NCBI GenBank assembly: GCA_035493555.1
Contig: DATJIC010000053.1
Location: 1 to 21,625 of the forward strand
Direction: 5' to 3'
Origin: CAMLKC01 sp035493555
GTDB taxonomy: Bacteria; Patescibacteriota; Saccharimonadia; Saccharimonadales; Saccharimonadaceae
DNA: 21,625 nucleotides
Shown here one piece after another: positions 13,213 to 21,554 of the stretch; position 1 is the first letter of the stretch; every line of letters begins with the position of its first letter. A program made the translations under genes and the position numbers. The notes beneath the pieces are model-generated. The model saw only the letters and a program-made list of their open reading frames with translations. It was not told the DNA's origin and searched no databases.

Positions 13213-13221
13213 GGGGTCAAT

Positions 13222-14271
13222 ATGAAACTATTCAAAGGCGTGGGCGACTTCTTTGCACTAGACATCGGTACTAATGCCGTGCGTGTTGTGCAACTAGAGA
13301 ATAATGGTCAGGATAACTGGTCGTTAGTGCACTACGGCTATGCCCCGGTTGACCTCAAGACAACGAGTGCTAACTCAAAAGAGTCAGAGCACCGTTTAGG
13401 TGAGATTATCATGACTGCGGTAGGACAGAGCGGTATTAAAACGAAGAACGTTGCTATCGGGCTGCCATCACAAAAGACCTTTACGACGGTTATCGATGTC
13501 CCTATGATGCCCGAGGCTGAACTGCGGAGTACGGTTAAGTACCAGATCGATCAATATATCCCCATGGCCGTCGACGACGCTAAGGTGGATTGGGTGCTGT
13601 TAGGCCAGTCGGCACATAACCCGCAGCAGCAGGAAGTACTGCTTACTAGCACGGCTAATAGCTACGCTGAAGAGCGTTTGGAGTTTGTTGAAGGACTCGG
13701 GCTGAACGTTATTGCTGCCGAGCCTGATCCTATCGCGATGATTCGGGCGCTTCTTCCCTCGGGAATCCAAGATGCTCGTCTTATTATCGACGTGGGTGAA
13801 CTGTCGACCAATTTGGTTATCACCTATGCTGACGCGCCGCGTCTTGTTCGTACCATTCCAACCGGTCTTCACTCACTGGTAAAATCTGCCGTACAGAACC
13901 TTAACGTCCAGGAAGACCAAGCCCGCCAGTTTATCGTTAAGTTCGGTTTGGCTCCTGACCGCCTTGAGGGACAGGTATTCCACGCCGTAGAGAGTGTTCT
14001 TGAGGGATTCGCAGCCGAGCTGACAAAGTCGATCAAGTTCTTCCAGACTCGTTATCCAAACACGCCGGTAGGGGGTATTCTTCTTTCTGGCTATGGTAGC
14101 GTTATTCCTAAATTTGGTGAATACGTCACGGCTAAAACCGGGGTCAACTCGCTTCAGGCAAATCCGTGGCAAAAAGTTCGCGTTAACCAGGGCGACCAAC
14201 AGCAGTTGGCGGCAATCGCAACGGAATTTTCTGTTGCGGTCGGCCTAGCGCAAAGGAGTAACAAGGCATGA
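13222..14271 (+). CDS. pilM: Type IV pilus assembly protein PilM (actin-like ATPase)
   Basis: 349 aa. PilM is a cytoplasmic actin-fold protein that binds the N-terminus of PilN and links the pilus machine to its motor. The actin-like phosphate-1 motif is ALDIGTNAVRVV (about residues 12-23), a second nucleotide-binding motif is IIDVGELSTNLV and the adenosine motif is GGILLSGYGSVIP near the C-terminus; the KNVAIGLPSQKTFTTVIDVP stretch is typical of the family. ATG 13222 is chosen because the -35 and -10 of the promoter occupy the upstream part of the frame. The 5' leader is at most a few nucleotides and there is no Shine-Dalgarno. The last four bases overlap the pilN start (ATGA). Confidence 0.93.
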   Translation: MKLFKGVGDFFALDIGTNAVRVVQLENNGQDNWSLVHYGYAPVDLKTTSANSKESEHRLGEIIMTAVGQSGIKTKNVAIGLPSQKTFTTVIDVPMMPEAELRSTVKYQIDQYIPMAVDDAKVDWVLLGQSAHNPQQQEVLLTSTANSYAEERLEFVEGLGLNVIAAEPDPIAMIRALLPSGIQDARLIIDVGELSTNLVITYADAPRLVRTIPTGLHSLVKSAVQNLNVQEDQARQFIVKFGLAPDRLEGQVFHAVESVLEGFAAELTKSIKFFQTRYPNTPVGGILLSGYGSVIPKFGEYVTAKTGVNSLQANPWQKVRVNQGDQQQLAAIATEFSVAVGLAQRSNKA

Positions 14272-14993
14272 TCGAGATCAACCTTGTCCCCGATGTAAAG
14301 CAGGAGCTTATCAAAGCCCAGCGGGTTCGTGCCAGTGTTATCTCTATGTCTATCTTGATAGGGATGGCCGCCGTTGGCGTGGTTGTGGTACTTGCGATAT
14401 GGGTATTTGCCGTACAGACAGCCCGAAGCGTCATCAGCGACAACACGATTAAAAGCGAGAGCGAAAAACTATCTAAGGTAGAGGACGTATCCAATACGCT
14501 GACCATTCAAAATCAGCTGACGAAGCTAACAGCGATGCATAACGAAAAAAGTATTGATTCACGCGTGTTTGATGTTCTTACGACTATCAACCCGCCGGCG
14601 CCTAATAATGTCGCAATTACCAACCTGTCGCTTGATTCTTCCGAGAAAACAATTAAGGTAGAGGCCCAGGCGGTGAACGGGTACCCAGCACTCGATGTCT
14701 TTAAAAAGACGATTAATGCCACTACCTTCCAGTTCACGAAAGATGGTCAAAAACAATCGGTACCTCTGGCAACCAACATGAGCGACAGCGATCGGAGCTA
14801 CGGCGAGGATGCCTCGGGTGCAAAGGTACTTCGTTTTACTTTGACATTCACGTACCCCGAAGAGCTGTTTGCCCGCACTTCACAGAGCGCGTCTATCGTG
14901 GCTCCAACCCGGACCAACGCAACCGACTCTTTCCTGGGTGTTCCGCAAAGTTTGTTTACGCAAAAAGCTAGTGACGCGACGGGGGGACAGTAA
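14268..14993 (+). CDS. pilN: PilN-like type IV pilus inner-membrane protein
   Basis: 241 aa. PilN sits in the membrane with PilO and contacts PilM through its cytoplasmic N-terminus. Here the start MIEINLVPD is the conserved INLLP-type PilM-binding motif, followed by one membrane helix (about residues 25-48), a coiled-coil-like segment and a ferredoxin-like extracytoplasmic domain. An ATGA overlap couples it to pilM. The end is less conserved and Ser/Thr-rich. Confidence 0.85.
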   Translation: MIEINLVPDVKQELIKAQRVRASVISMSILIGMAAVGVVVVLAIWVFAVQTARSVISDNTIKSESEKLSKVEDVSNTLTIQNQLTKLTAMHNEKSIDSRVFDVLTTINPPAPNNVAITNLSLDSSEKTIKVEAQAVNGYPALDVFKKTINATTFQFTKDGQKQSVPLATNMSDSDRSYGEDASGAKVLRFTLTFTYPEELFARTSQSASIVAPTRTNATDSFLGVPQSLFTQKASDATGGQ

Positions 14994-14994
14994 T

Positions 14995-15693
14995 ATGGCA
15001 GCACAAGACGTAGCACTCCGTAAACGCCAGCAAATCGCAAACGCGAACCGCATGATGTTTACATGGGTGGCAGTTATATCGGCCGTTGTCGGCATCGCTA
15101 TTGTCGTTTCGCTTTTCCTGCTGCAAAAAGCATGGTTTAACGAAAAGGTGTTGGCCGAGAAATCAAAAACGGCGTCGACACTGGTTCACAATAACGAAGT
15201 CATTGGCCAGCTAAAAGATGAGGTGCGCGTACTCAATACGAACGACGCGTTAAAATCAGCTATGGCACCCGGAGAGAGTGAGCCGGTCCAGGTAGTACTT
15301 GACGCACTGCCTTCAGAGGCAAACTCGTCCGCTTTCGGTTCGTCGCTACAGGAGAAGTTCCTTAACGACCCAGCGCTGACAATCGAGTCGCTGAATGTGG
15401 ACCCGGTTGCTGGAGTTGAGTCGCAGTCGGATTCGAACGTTCAGGATGCCTCAACAACAGCGGGAACCGGCGAAAACCAGATTACGTTTAGGTTTGCTGT
15501 TAGTACCGATGTCAATAACGCCAGCGTACTGAAGCGGCTGCTGCAAAAGCTGGAACGCTCAATCAGGGCTATCGACATAACGACGCTTGCGGTTGAAACC
15601 CAGGGTACAAAACTTGTGCTGACAGTTGATGGAAATGCATTTTATGAGCCTGCCAAGACGGTTGAACTAAAAGATAAGACGGTAAAGCCATGA
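14995..15693 (+). CDS. PilO-like type IV pilus membrane protein
   Basis: 232 aa from ATG 14995, immediately after the pilN stop, with GGGGGG-rich sequence before it as a weak Shine-Dalgarno; a longer frame opens upstream inside pilN and is rejected. It has a basic N-terminus, one membrane helix (about residues 22-44), a coiled-coil region and a mixed alpha/beta C-terminal domain (ITFRFAVSTDVNNASVLKRLLQKLERSIRAIDI), the layout of PilO, which pairs with PilN. Sequence identity to classical PilO is too low to see by eye, so the call relies on position and topology. Confidence 0.7.
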   Translation: MAAQDVALRKRQQIANANRMMFTWVAVISAVVGIAIVVSLFLLQKAWFNEKVLAEKSKTASTLVHNNEVIGQLKDEVRVLNTNDALKSAMAPGESEPVQVVLDALPSEANSSAFGSSLQEKFLNDPALTIESLNVDPVAGVESQSDSNVQDASTTAGTGENQITFRFAVSTDVNNASVLKRLLQKLERSIRAIDITTLAVETQGTKLVLTVDGNAFYEPAKTVELKDKTVKP

Positions 15694-15920
15694 AGAAATC
15701 AGATATAGCAATGATCATCCTGATAGCCTCGGTAAGTATTCTTGTCGCCTACTTTGTGGCCAAGGCGCTTATTGGAGATACGGCAAACCAGTCAATAACG
15801 GTTAAGACCACCGAGCAGATCACGACTGATATCGACAAGCCAGATTCAAGCGTTTTCAATTCTAATGCGATCAACCCGACGGTTCAGGTTATTATTGGTG
15901 ACCAATCGGGCGGTTCTTAG
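15690..15920 (+). CDS. Small single-pass membrane protein of the pilus operon
   Basis: 76 aa. It begins MKKSDIAMIILIASVSILVAY, a single membrane helix, then a short polar extracytoplasmic tail ending in FNSNAINPTVQVIIG. Its ATG overlaps the upstream stop by four bases (ATGA) and pilB follows 16 nt later, so it belongs to the same transcript. Its position resembles that of PilP, but it is far smaller, lacks a lipobox and I cannot assign it to that family. With no secretin around, a classical PilP role is unlikely. Confidence 0.75.
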   Translation: MKKSDIAMIILIASVSILVAYFVAKALIGDTANQSITVKTTEQITTDIDKPDSSVFNSNAINPTVQVIIGDQSGGS

Positions 15921-15936
15921 TAGGGGGCGTTGATAT

Positions 15937-17700
15937 ATGGCGCTTCTTACGAACGACATGCAAGAAAAACTGATGGCTCTCCTCACCGAGGAGGGTCTGG
16001 TTACTGAGGACATTCTTCGTACGGCAGAGGACGACGCGGCAAAAACCAACAAGCCGCTTTTAGCGGTGCTCGCCGAACAGGGAACAGTTGATGAGGAGCT
16101 TTTGACCCATGCTATCGCCCAAGTTTCGGGTGTCCCGTACGTTAACCTTAGTAATAGTATTATCGACCAAGATGTCCTGGCGCTGCTTCCAGAGGATATA
16201 GCCGAACGTTTTATGGCGGTCCCGCTTGCCGAAGTGCAAAACCGTCTTGCCGTTGCTATGATCGACGCAAATAATGTCCAGGCAGTCGACTACTTAGCTA
16301 ACCTTATCCAACGGCCTTTGAAGGTCTTTATGGCCTCCGAACCTGGCGTCCGCCACGTACTTGACCAATACCGTACGGATCTCTCGAGCGTTGGCGAGGC
16401 GGCCGAAGTGTCGCAGCAGGAGGCGCAAAGCGCCAGCGATAGCGATATCAAAACGATCGTCCAGGATTCACCGATCAGCCGCGCTCTTAGCACGATTTTA
16501 GAGTATGCTGTTAAGTCACGGGCAAGTGACGTGCATATTGAGCCTCTTGAAAAAACACTAAAAATCCGTGTTCGGGTAGACGGCGTACTCCGTGAGATTA
16601 TGCAGCTGCCTAAATCAATCGAGCCAGCGCTGGTGAGCCGAATCAAAATTTTGTCCAACCTAAAAATCGACGAACACCGTATTCCGCAGGACGGTCAGTT
16701 TACCGTAAAGGTGGCGGCCAAAGAGGTGGACCTTCGTATCGCGATTAGCCCTGTTGTGTGGGGCGAGCAAGTCGTTATCCGTCTGCTTGATAAATCCGGC
16801 AACAGCTTTGATATCGAACAGATGGGGTACGCCGGCCGGGCGCTCCGCGCGATCCGTAAGGGTATTAAGCGGCCGAACGGCATGGTGCTTACCTCTGGTC
16901 CAACTGGTTCGGGTAAGTCAACCAGTCTCTACGCACTTATTAAAGAAATTAAAGACGATACCGTTAATATCGTGACCCTTGAAGACCCGGTCGAGTACAA
17001 AATGGACGGCGTTAACCAGATTCAGGTAAACAGTGAGGTTGGTCTGACGTTTGCCAACGGTCTCCGGTCTATTCTGCGTCAGGACCCGGATATCGTGATG
17101 GTAGGGGAGATCCGTGACTCCGAGACCGCACAGCTGGCCGTACAGGCGGCGCTGACGGGCCACCTGGTGTTTAGTACGCTGCACACTAACTCGGCAGCCG
17201 GCGTGCTGCCACGTCTGCTTGATATGGGTGTGGAGCCGTTTTTGATCGCCAGTACGGTAAATACCATTATTGGCCAGCGGCTTGTGCGCCGCGTATCGAC
17301 AAAACGCGACGCGTACCAGTCTACTCCCATAGAAACGCAGAATATTATGGCAACCGTGGGGCATCTTCTTCCGCGGACAAAAGCCGATGTTGCACGAGTT
17401 TCAGCAGATTTAGGCTATAAAGACTTGCCCCTGGCAGGCCAAAGCGCTTATACTTTAGTTAAAGGTAGGGATACGCCGCAGACGCCAAGGGGCTACGCGG
17501 GCCGGGCCGGGCTGTACGAAGTTATGGACGTCACGGAACAAATCCAGAACCTGATCGTTACGCACGCAGCGAGCATCGAAATCCAGCACAAGGCGGTTGA
17601 ACAGGGAATGATTACAATGCGCCAAGACGGTTACCTCAAGGCTTTGCAGGGAATCACGACGCTCGAAGAAGTTAACCGCGTAACGTCAGACATAGTTTAA
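15937..17700 (+). CDS. pilB: Type IV pilus extension ATPase PilB (GspE family)
   Basis: 587 aa. PilB is the hexameric cytoplasmic motor that powers pilin polymerisation. Residues 1-150 form an MshEN-like N-domain, then the N2 domain with SRASDVHIEPLEKTLKIRVRVDG, and the RecA-like core: Walker A GPTGSGKS at 321-328 (K327), Asp box EDPVEY, Walker B region DPDIVMVGEIRD with E391, and the His box TGHLVFSTLHTNSA. The region that in most PilB/GspE proteins carries two CxxC zinc pairs contains no cysteine, and the whole protein has none. It is followed 14 nt later by pilT. Start is set by GGGGGCG before ATG 15937. Confidence 0.95.
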   Translation: MALLTNDMQEKLMALLTEEGLVTEDILRTAEDDAAKTNKPLLAVLAEQGTVDEELLTHAIAQVSGVPYVNLSNSIIDQDVLALLPEDIAERFMAVPLAEVQNRLAVAMIDANNVQAVDYLANLIQRPLKVFMASEPGVRHVLDQYRTDLSSVGEAAEVSQQEAQSASDSDIKTIVQDSPISRALSTILEYAVKSRASDVHIEPLEKTLKIRVRVDGVLREIMQLPKSIEPALVSRIKILSNLKIDEHRIPQDGQFTVKVAAKEVDLRIAISPVVWGEQVVIRLLDKSGNSFDIEQMGYAGRALRAIRKGIKRPNGMVLTSGPTGSGKSTSLYALIKEIKDDTVNIVTLEDPVEYKMDGVNQIQVNSEVGLTFANGLRSILRQDPDIVMVGEIRDSETAQLAVQAALTGHLVFSTLHTNSAAGVLPRLLDMGVEPFLIASTVNTIIGQRLVRRVSTKRDAYQSTPIETQNIMATVGHLLPRTKADVARVSADLGYKDLPLAGQSAYTLVKGRDTPQTPRGYAGRAGLYEVMDVTEQIQNLIVTHAASIEIQHKAVEQGMITMRQDGYLKALQGITTLEEVNRVTSDIV

Positions 17701-17714
17701 GAAGGGTGGAAAAA

Positions 17715-18785
17715 ATGGATAGCCAAGAACTCAGAATCGAAGTACTGCTCGAAGAAGTCGTAAAGAAGCGGGCGTCCGACCTTCACTTGCAGGTGGGGTT
17801 GCCACCAATGCTTCGTGTTGATGGAAGCCTGGCGCCGATTGCCGGCTATAACCCGCTCGACGAACCGGCTGTTGAGTCGCTTATTTTTGCCATTCTCGAC
17901 CAAGACCAGCAGCAAATCCTTATGAAAGACAAAGAGTTTGACTTTAGCTTTGCCTTTGGTACGCTGGGCCGTTTCCGAGTTAACGCGTTCCACGAGCGCG
18001 GCAACCTTGCGGCCGCTCTTCGTCTTATTCCAAACGAAATCAAATCGGTAACCGAACTTGGTATGCCTACCGTGGTTACCTCGTTTGCCGACTACCCGCG
18101 GGGGCTTGTGCTGGTGACTGGCCCAACTGGCTCGGGCAAGTCGACAACGCTGGCTGCACTGGTTGATAAAATCAACACCGAGCGCGCCAACCATATTATT
18201 ACCATCGAAGACCCAATCGAGTTTACGCACAAATCTAAAAAATCGGTTGTCGTTCAGCGTGAAGTCCACTATGACACCTATAGCTTCTCAGCGGCGCTCC
18301 GTTCAAGCCTTCGTCAGGACCCGGATGTTGTGCTGATTGGTGAGATGCGTGACCTCGAGACTATCTCGGCCGCTATTACTATCGCCGAGACTGGCCACTT
18401 GGTGTTTGCAACGCTCCACACGAACAGTGCCTCCCAGTCAGTCGACCGTATGATCGACGTCTTCCCACCGCATCAGCAGCCGCAGATCCGTGCGCAGCTG
18501 TCTAACATCCTCATGGCCATCTGCTCGCAGCGCCTTATTCCGGCTATCGGCGGCGGTCGTGTTGTGGCTGCCGAGGTGCTGGTTGCCAACCCCGCGGTGC
18601 GCAACATTATCCGGGAAGGCAAGGCACACCAGCTCGACGCCGTTATCCAAACCGGTGCCGACCAAGGAATGCAAACGATGGACCGTACACTTGTGAGCCT
18701 TATTCAAAGCGGTACGGTCACCTACGATGAAGCACGCAACTTTGCCGTTGACTTAACGGAATTTGAAAGGTTAATGCGAGGATAG
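17715..18785 (+). CDS. pilT: Type IV pilus retraction ATPase PilT
   Basis: 356 aa from ATG 17715; a GTG at 17706 lies in frame, but AAGGGTGG (17702-17709) is better read as the Shine-Dalgarno for the ATG. PilT depolymerises pili and drives twitching motility. N-domain: ASDLHLQVGLPPMLRVDG; Walker A GPTGSGKS at 136-143 (K142); Walker B region DPDVVLIGEMRD; His box TGHLVFATLHTNSA; and near the end AVRNIIREGKAHQL, the AIRNLIRE-type motif that marks PilT as against PilB. Its presence beside pilB implies dynamic, retractile pili. Confidence 0.95.
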   Translation: MDSQELRIEVLLEEVVKKRASDLHLQVGLPPMLRVDGSLAPIAGYNPLDEPAVESLIFAILDQDQQQILMKDKEFDFSFAFGTLGRFRVNAFHERGNLAAALRLIPNEIKSVTELGMPTVVTSFADYPRGLVLVTGPTGSGKSTTLAALVDKINTERANHIITIEDPIEFTHKSKKSVVVQREVHYDTYSFSAALRSSLRQDPDVVLIGEMRDLETISAAITIAETGHLVFATLHTNSASQSVDRMIDVFPPHQQPQIRAQLSNILMAICSQRLIPAIGGGRVVAAEVLVANPAVRNIIREGKAHQLDAVIQTGADQGMQTMDRTLVSLIQSGTVTYDEARNFAVDLTEFERLMRG

Positions 18786-18786
18786 A

Positions 18787-19998
18787 ATGAAGAAATTCAA
18801 CTATCAAGCAAAAGATACGTCGACGAATAAAATCGTCAAGGCGACCGTACAAGCAGATTCAGAATCTGCCGCTGCACGGTTGCTTATCGCCCAGGGGTTT
18901 ACGCCGCTTGATATTCAGGAGATGGACGAGAACGGCAGCTTTATAGGCCGGCTCACCAACCGTATCACTACTAAAGACAGAGTGGTTTTTACTCGCCAAC
19001 TGGCGACACTGATTGGTGCGGGTCTACCGCTTTCGCAGAGCCTTCGCACGGTTTTGGAACAGACAGAGAACAAGCGCCTGCAGGGTGTGATTGAGGATAT
19101 TATTGCTTCTATCGAGGGGGGTAAATCGCTCTCCGAGTCGTTTGCCAAACACCCGGAAGTGTTCGACCATGTTTTTCTGGCGCTCATTACGGCTGGTGAA
19201 ACGTCCGGTACGCTTGACGATTCGTTAAACCGTATTGCTTCCCAGCAGGAAAAAGATGCGGCTACGATGAGCAAAATCAGGGGCGCTCTGACGTATCCGA
19301 TTATCGTATTAGTAGTTATCTTTGGCGTATTGGCATTCATGCTCTTTACTGTGGTGCCACAGGTGGAAAAACTGTACCATGACCTTAAAAAGACTTTGCC
19401 GTTTATTACGCAGATTATGGTGTCGATGGCTGACTTTTTTGCTCACTTTTGGTGGCTGGTTATTATTTTGGTGGGAATTGGCACGTATTTCTTTCTGCAG
19501 TTCCTTAAAACCGAGAACGGCATCCACTTTAAGGACACGCTTAAGCTGAATATGCCGCTGTTTGGTAAAATGTTCCGCAAGCTCTATATGGCACGGTTTG
19601 CCCGAACCGGGCAGACACTCCTCTCAACAGGTGTAGCCATGCTCGACATGCTGCGTATTACCAGTGAAGCGGTGAATAACTCGATCGTTGCCAAAAGTAT
19701 CGACCGAGCAGCTGAAAAGGTGAAAGGTGGTAAGGCACTTTCGGTGGCATTAAAACCCGAAGATTATATCTTGCCGCTAGTACCCCAGATGATTAAGATT
19801 GGGGAACAATCCGGTAAAATTGACGAAATGATGGGCAAGACCGCCCAGGTATACGAGGATGAGCTCGACGACGAGATTAAGACGATCTCAACGGCAATCG
19901 AACCTATCCTTATGGTAGTGCTTGCCGTTGTTGCTGGTGGTATGGTTGCCGCTATTCTTCTCCCGATCTACTCACTAGTAAACGGAATTAACCTATAG
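18787..19998 (+). CDS. pilC: Type IV pilus inner-membrane platform protein PilC (GspF family)
   Basis: 403 aa. PilC couples the PilB/PilT motors to the pilin subunits. It has the N-terminal F-K-Y-x-A-type start (KKFNYQAKDTSTNKIVKA), two T2SSF domains (about 70-193 and 275-397) and three membrane helices (about 170-190, 215-238 and 375-398). Repeated signature motifs are RQLATLIGAGLPL...SL and ARFARTGQTLLSTGVAMLDML, each followed by the GEXSG-type box (ITAGETSGTLDD and IKIGEQSGKIDE). It starts 1 nt after pilT with AGGATAG as the Shine-Dalgarno. Confidence 0.95.
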   Translation: MKKFNYQAKDTSTNKIVKATVQADSESAAARLLIAQGFTPLDIQEMDENGSFIGRLTNRITTKDRVVFTRQLATLIGAGLPLSQSLRTVLEQTENKRLQGVIEDIIASIEGGKSLSESFAKHPEVFDHVFLALITAGETSGTLDDSLNRIASQQEKDAATMSKIRGALTYPIIVLVVIFGVLAFMLFTVVPQVEKLYHDLKKTLPFITQIMVSMADFFAHFWWLVIILVGIGTYFFLQFLKTENGIHFKDTLKLNMPLFGKMFRKLYMARFARTGQTLLSTGVAMLDMLRITSEAVNNSIVAKSIDRAAEKVKGGKALSVALKPEDYILPLVPQMIKIGEQSGKIDEMMGKTAQVYEDELDDEIKTISTAIEPILMVVLAVVAGGMVAAILLPIYSLVNGINL

Positions 19999-20043
19999 AC
20001 AACGCACGCGGCGTAAGGTACGATAAACGTAAGCGTTTTACGC
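19996..20043 (+). promoter_or_regulatory. Pilin promoter and structured leader
   Basis: TAGACA (19996-20001, overlapping the pilC stop), 17-bp spacer, TACGAT (20019-20024). GCGTAA (20011-20016) and TTACGC (20038-20043) can pair around an inner AAACG/CGTTT stem. A separate promoter would allow more pilin than machine to be made. Confidence 0.45.
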
Positions 20044-20081
20044 ACTCACTAACTTGTTCATAGAAAGGTGGAAAAAGTTTT

Positions 20082-20546
20082 ATGAACGCACAACAGAAAC
20101 AAAAGCAAAAAGGATTCACGATCATCGAGGTGGTCTTGGTCCTTGCTATCGCCGGACTTATCTTCTTGATGGTATTCATCGCCCTGCCTGCACTGCAGCG
20201 TAGCCAGCGTGACACCCAGCGCAAGAACGACCTTAGCCGCGCTATCACCGCAGTTAATAACTATCAGTCGAATAACCGCGGGAGCCTGCCGTCTAACTGG
20301 TCTACATTTATCTCGGGTTATCTAACGGTAAGTAACGACACGTTTGCCGACCCTGACGGTACTGACTACACATTTACGCAAAACTCGACCAACAACTTTA
20401 CTCCGTCGACCTTTACCTCCGGTAAGATATACTACACAGTAAACGCAAGCTGTAATGGTGAATCCGTTCAGACGGGCAAGGGAAACTCAAAGGTTGCCCT
20501 TCAGTACAAGCTTGAAGGCGGTGGTACTGCCTGCGACAACAACTAG
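20082..20546 (+). CDS. Type IV pilin (probable major pilin)
   Basis: 154 aa. A short basic leader (MNAQQKQKQKG) precedes the prepilin cleavage site G11/F12; the mature protein starts FTIIEVVLVLAIAGL with Glu at +5 (E16), the hydrophobic N-helix common to type IV pilins. The globular part is Asn/Ser/Thr-rich, and two cysteines, C124 and C151, form the D-region pair expected to close the C-terminal loop by a disulfide. A strong Shine-Dalgarno AAAGGTGG (20063-20070) precedes the ATG by 11 nt. The gene is flanked by its own promoter and a strong terminator, the arrangement expected of a highly expressed structural subunit. Confidence 0.9.
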   Translation: MNAQQKQKQKGFTIIEVVLVLAIAGLIFLMVFIALPALQRSQRDTQRKNDLSRAITAVNNYQSNNRGSLPSNWSTFISGYLTVSNDTFADPDGTDYTFTQNSTNNFTPSTFTSGKIYYTVNASCNGESVQTGKGNSKVALQYKLEGGGTACDNN

Positions 20547-20565
20547 TCCTAGCATATAGCTATAT

Positions 20566-20597
20566 AAAACCCGGGAATTACTCCCGGGTTTTTCTTT
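20566..20597 (+). terminator. Strong rho-independent terminator after the pilin gene
   Basis: AAACCCGGGA (20567-20576) pairs perfectly with TCCCGGGTTT (20582-20591) around a 5-nt loop (ATTAC) and is followed by a T-rich tract (TTCTTTT). Confidence 0.9.
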
Positions 20598-20613
20598 TAC
20601 GGGCTTTTTACTG

Positions 20614-20619
20614 TATGAT
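20614..20619 (+). promoter_or_regulatory. Leaderless-type -10 box of the prepilin peptidase gene
   Basis: TATGAT lies 7 nt before ATG 20627. A T-rich -35-like TTTCTT at 17 bp falls inside the T tract of the terminator, so terminator and promoter share bases. Confidence 0.45.
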
Positions 20620-20626
20620 AATGCTT

Positions 20627-21505
20627 ATGGAACAATTGATTGTAAGTAGTATACTGGCTGTTTTAGGCTTGGTAATGGGTAGCTTTGCGGGGGCAACCGT
20701 TTGGCGGCTAAGGGCACGTCAGCTGGTTGAGGATAAGGCGGACGGCGAGAAGGTAGACAGTAAAGAGTATAAGATGCTGCTGCCTCTTACTAAAACGCAT
20801 CTCAGTAACGACAGGTCGCAGTGTCTGCACTGCGGACATCAGCTTAACTGGTACGATCTTGTCCCGCTTGTGAGCTGGGCGAGTACCGGTGGGAAGTGCC
20901 GGTATTGTAAAGCGCCTATTGGCTGGTTCGAACCTTTGATCGAACTCGGAACGGCCGGTTTTTTTGTCGCCTCGTATCTTGTATGGCCTGATGCGATACT
21001 CACCGGGCCGCAAATTGCGTATTTTGTATTGTGGCTTATAGCGGGCGTGCTGCTCACCATTTTATTTGCGTACGACCTTAAATGGTCGATTCTCCCGAAT
21101 AAAATTATGTTTCCGCTTATCGGCGTTGCGGCGGTCGCTGCGGCATTTACTGTCTTTAGCTCACTCGATATCTTCGGCTCATTGGTCAATCTTGCGGTCG
21201 CTGTTTTTTTGCTCAGTGGCCTTTACCTTATCGTGTGGCTGGTCTCTAAGGGACAGTGGATCGGCTTTGGCGACGTAAAGTTAGGGCTGGCACTGGCGCT
21301 TCTCTTAGGGGACTGGAAACTAGCTTTTCTGGCGCTGTTTGCCGCCAACCTTATAGGCTGTTTTGTTGTTATCCCCGGAATGCTTGCGGGTAAGATCACC
21401 CGCAAAACCAGGGTTCCGTTCGGTCCACTGCTTATTTTGGGTGCTGTTGTGTCGGTGTGGTGGGGGAGCTCGGTCCTCGCCTGGTATTTTGCTACCTTTT
21501 TATAG
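20627..21505 (+). CDS. pilD: Prepilin peptidase PilD (A24 aspartic protease)
   Basis: 292 aa from ATG 20627; an in-frame ATG at 20615 falls within the -10 box and is rejected. PilD cleaves prepilin leaders and N-methylates the new N-terminus. The N-terminal domain has the zinc-binding pairs CLHCG and CRYCK around LNWYDLVPLVSW and IGWFEPLIELGTA, linked to the methylating domain. The two catalytic aspartates are visible in FAYDLKWSILPNK and GFGDVKLGLALAL. Several hydrophobic membrane helices span the rest. It is placed between two pilin genes whose products it should process. Confidence 0.95.
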   Translation: MEQLIVSSILAVLGLVMGSFAGATVWRLRARQLVEDKADGEKVDSKEYKMLLPLTKTHLSNDRSQCLHCGHQLNWYDLVPLVSWASTGGKCRYCKAPIGWFEPLIELGTAGFFVASYLVWPDAILTGPQIAYFVLWLIAGVLLTILFAYDLKWSILPNKIMFPLIGVAAVAAAFTVFSSLDIFGSLVNLAVAVFLLSGLYLIVWLVSKGQWIGFGDVKLGLALALLLGDWKLAFLALFAANLIGCFVVIPGMLAGKITRKTRVPFGPLLILGAVVSVWWGSSVLAWYFATFL

Positions 21506-21540
21506 GGGCAAAAAGGCTACTTGCGGCAAACCACTTATGC

Positions 21541-21546
21541 TATAAT
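21541..21546 (+). promoter_or_regulatory. Leaderless-type extended -10 box of the last pilin gene
   Basis: TATAAT preceded by TGC (extended -10) ends 8 nt before ATG 21555. No Shine-Dalgarno lies in between. An imperfect palindrome, GCCCA/TGGGC (21549-21553, 21556-21560), spans the start codon. Confidence 0.55.
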
Positions 21547-21554
21547 GAGCCCAA

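Noticed and set aside
13183..13221. TTG start giving a longer PilM
   Set aside because: The TTG is part of the -35 box TTGTCA, and the extra 13 residues contain the -10 box; ATG 13222 begins the recognisable protein.
14869..14994. Upstream extension of the PilO-like frame
   Set aside because: It overlaps the end of pilN in another frame; ATG 14995 follows the pilN stop directly and starts a normal basic-TM topology.
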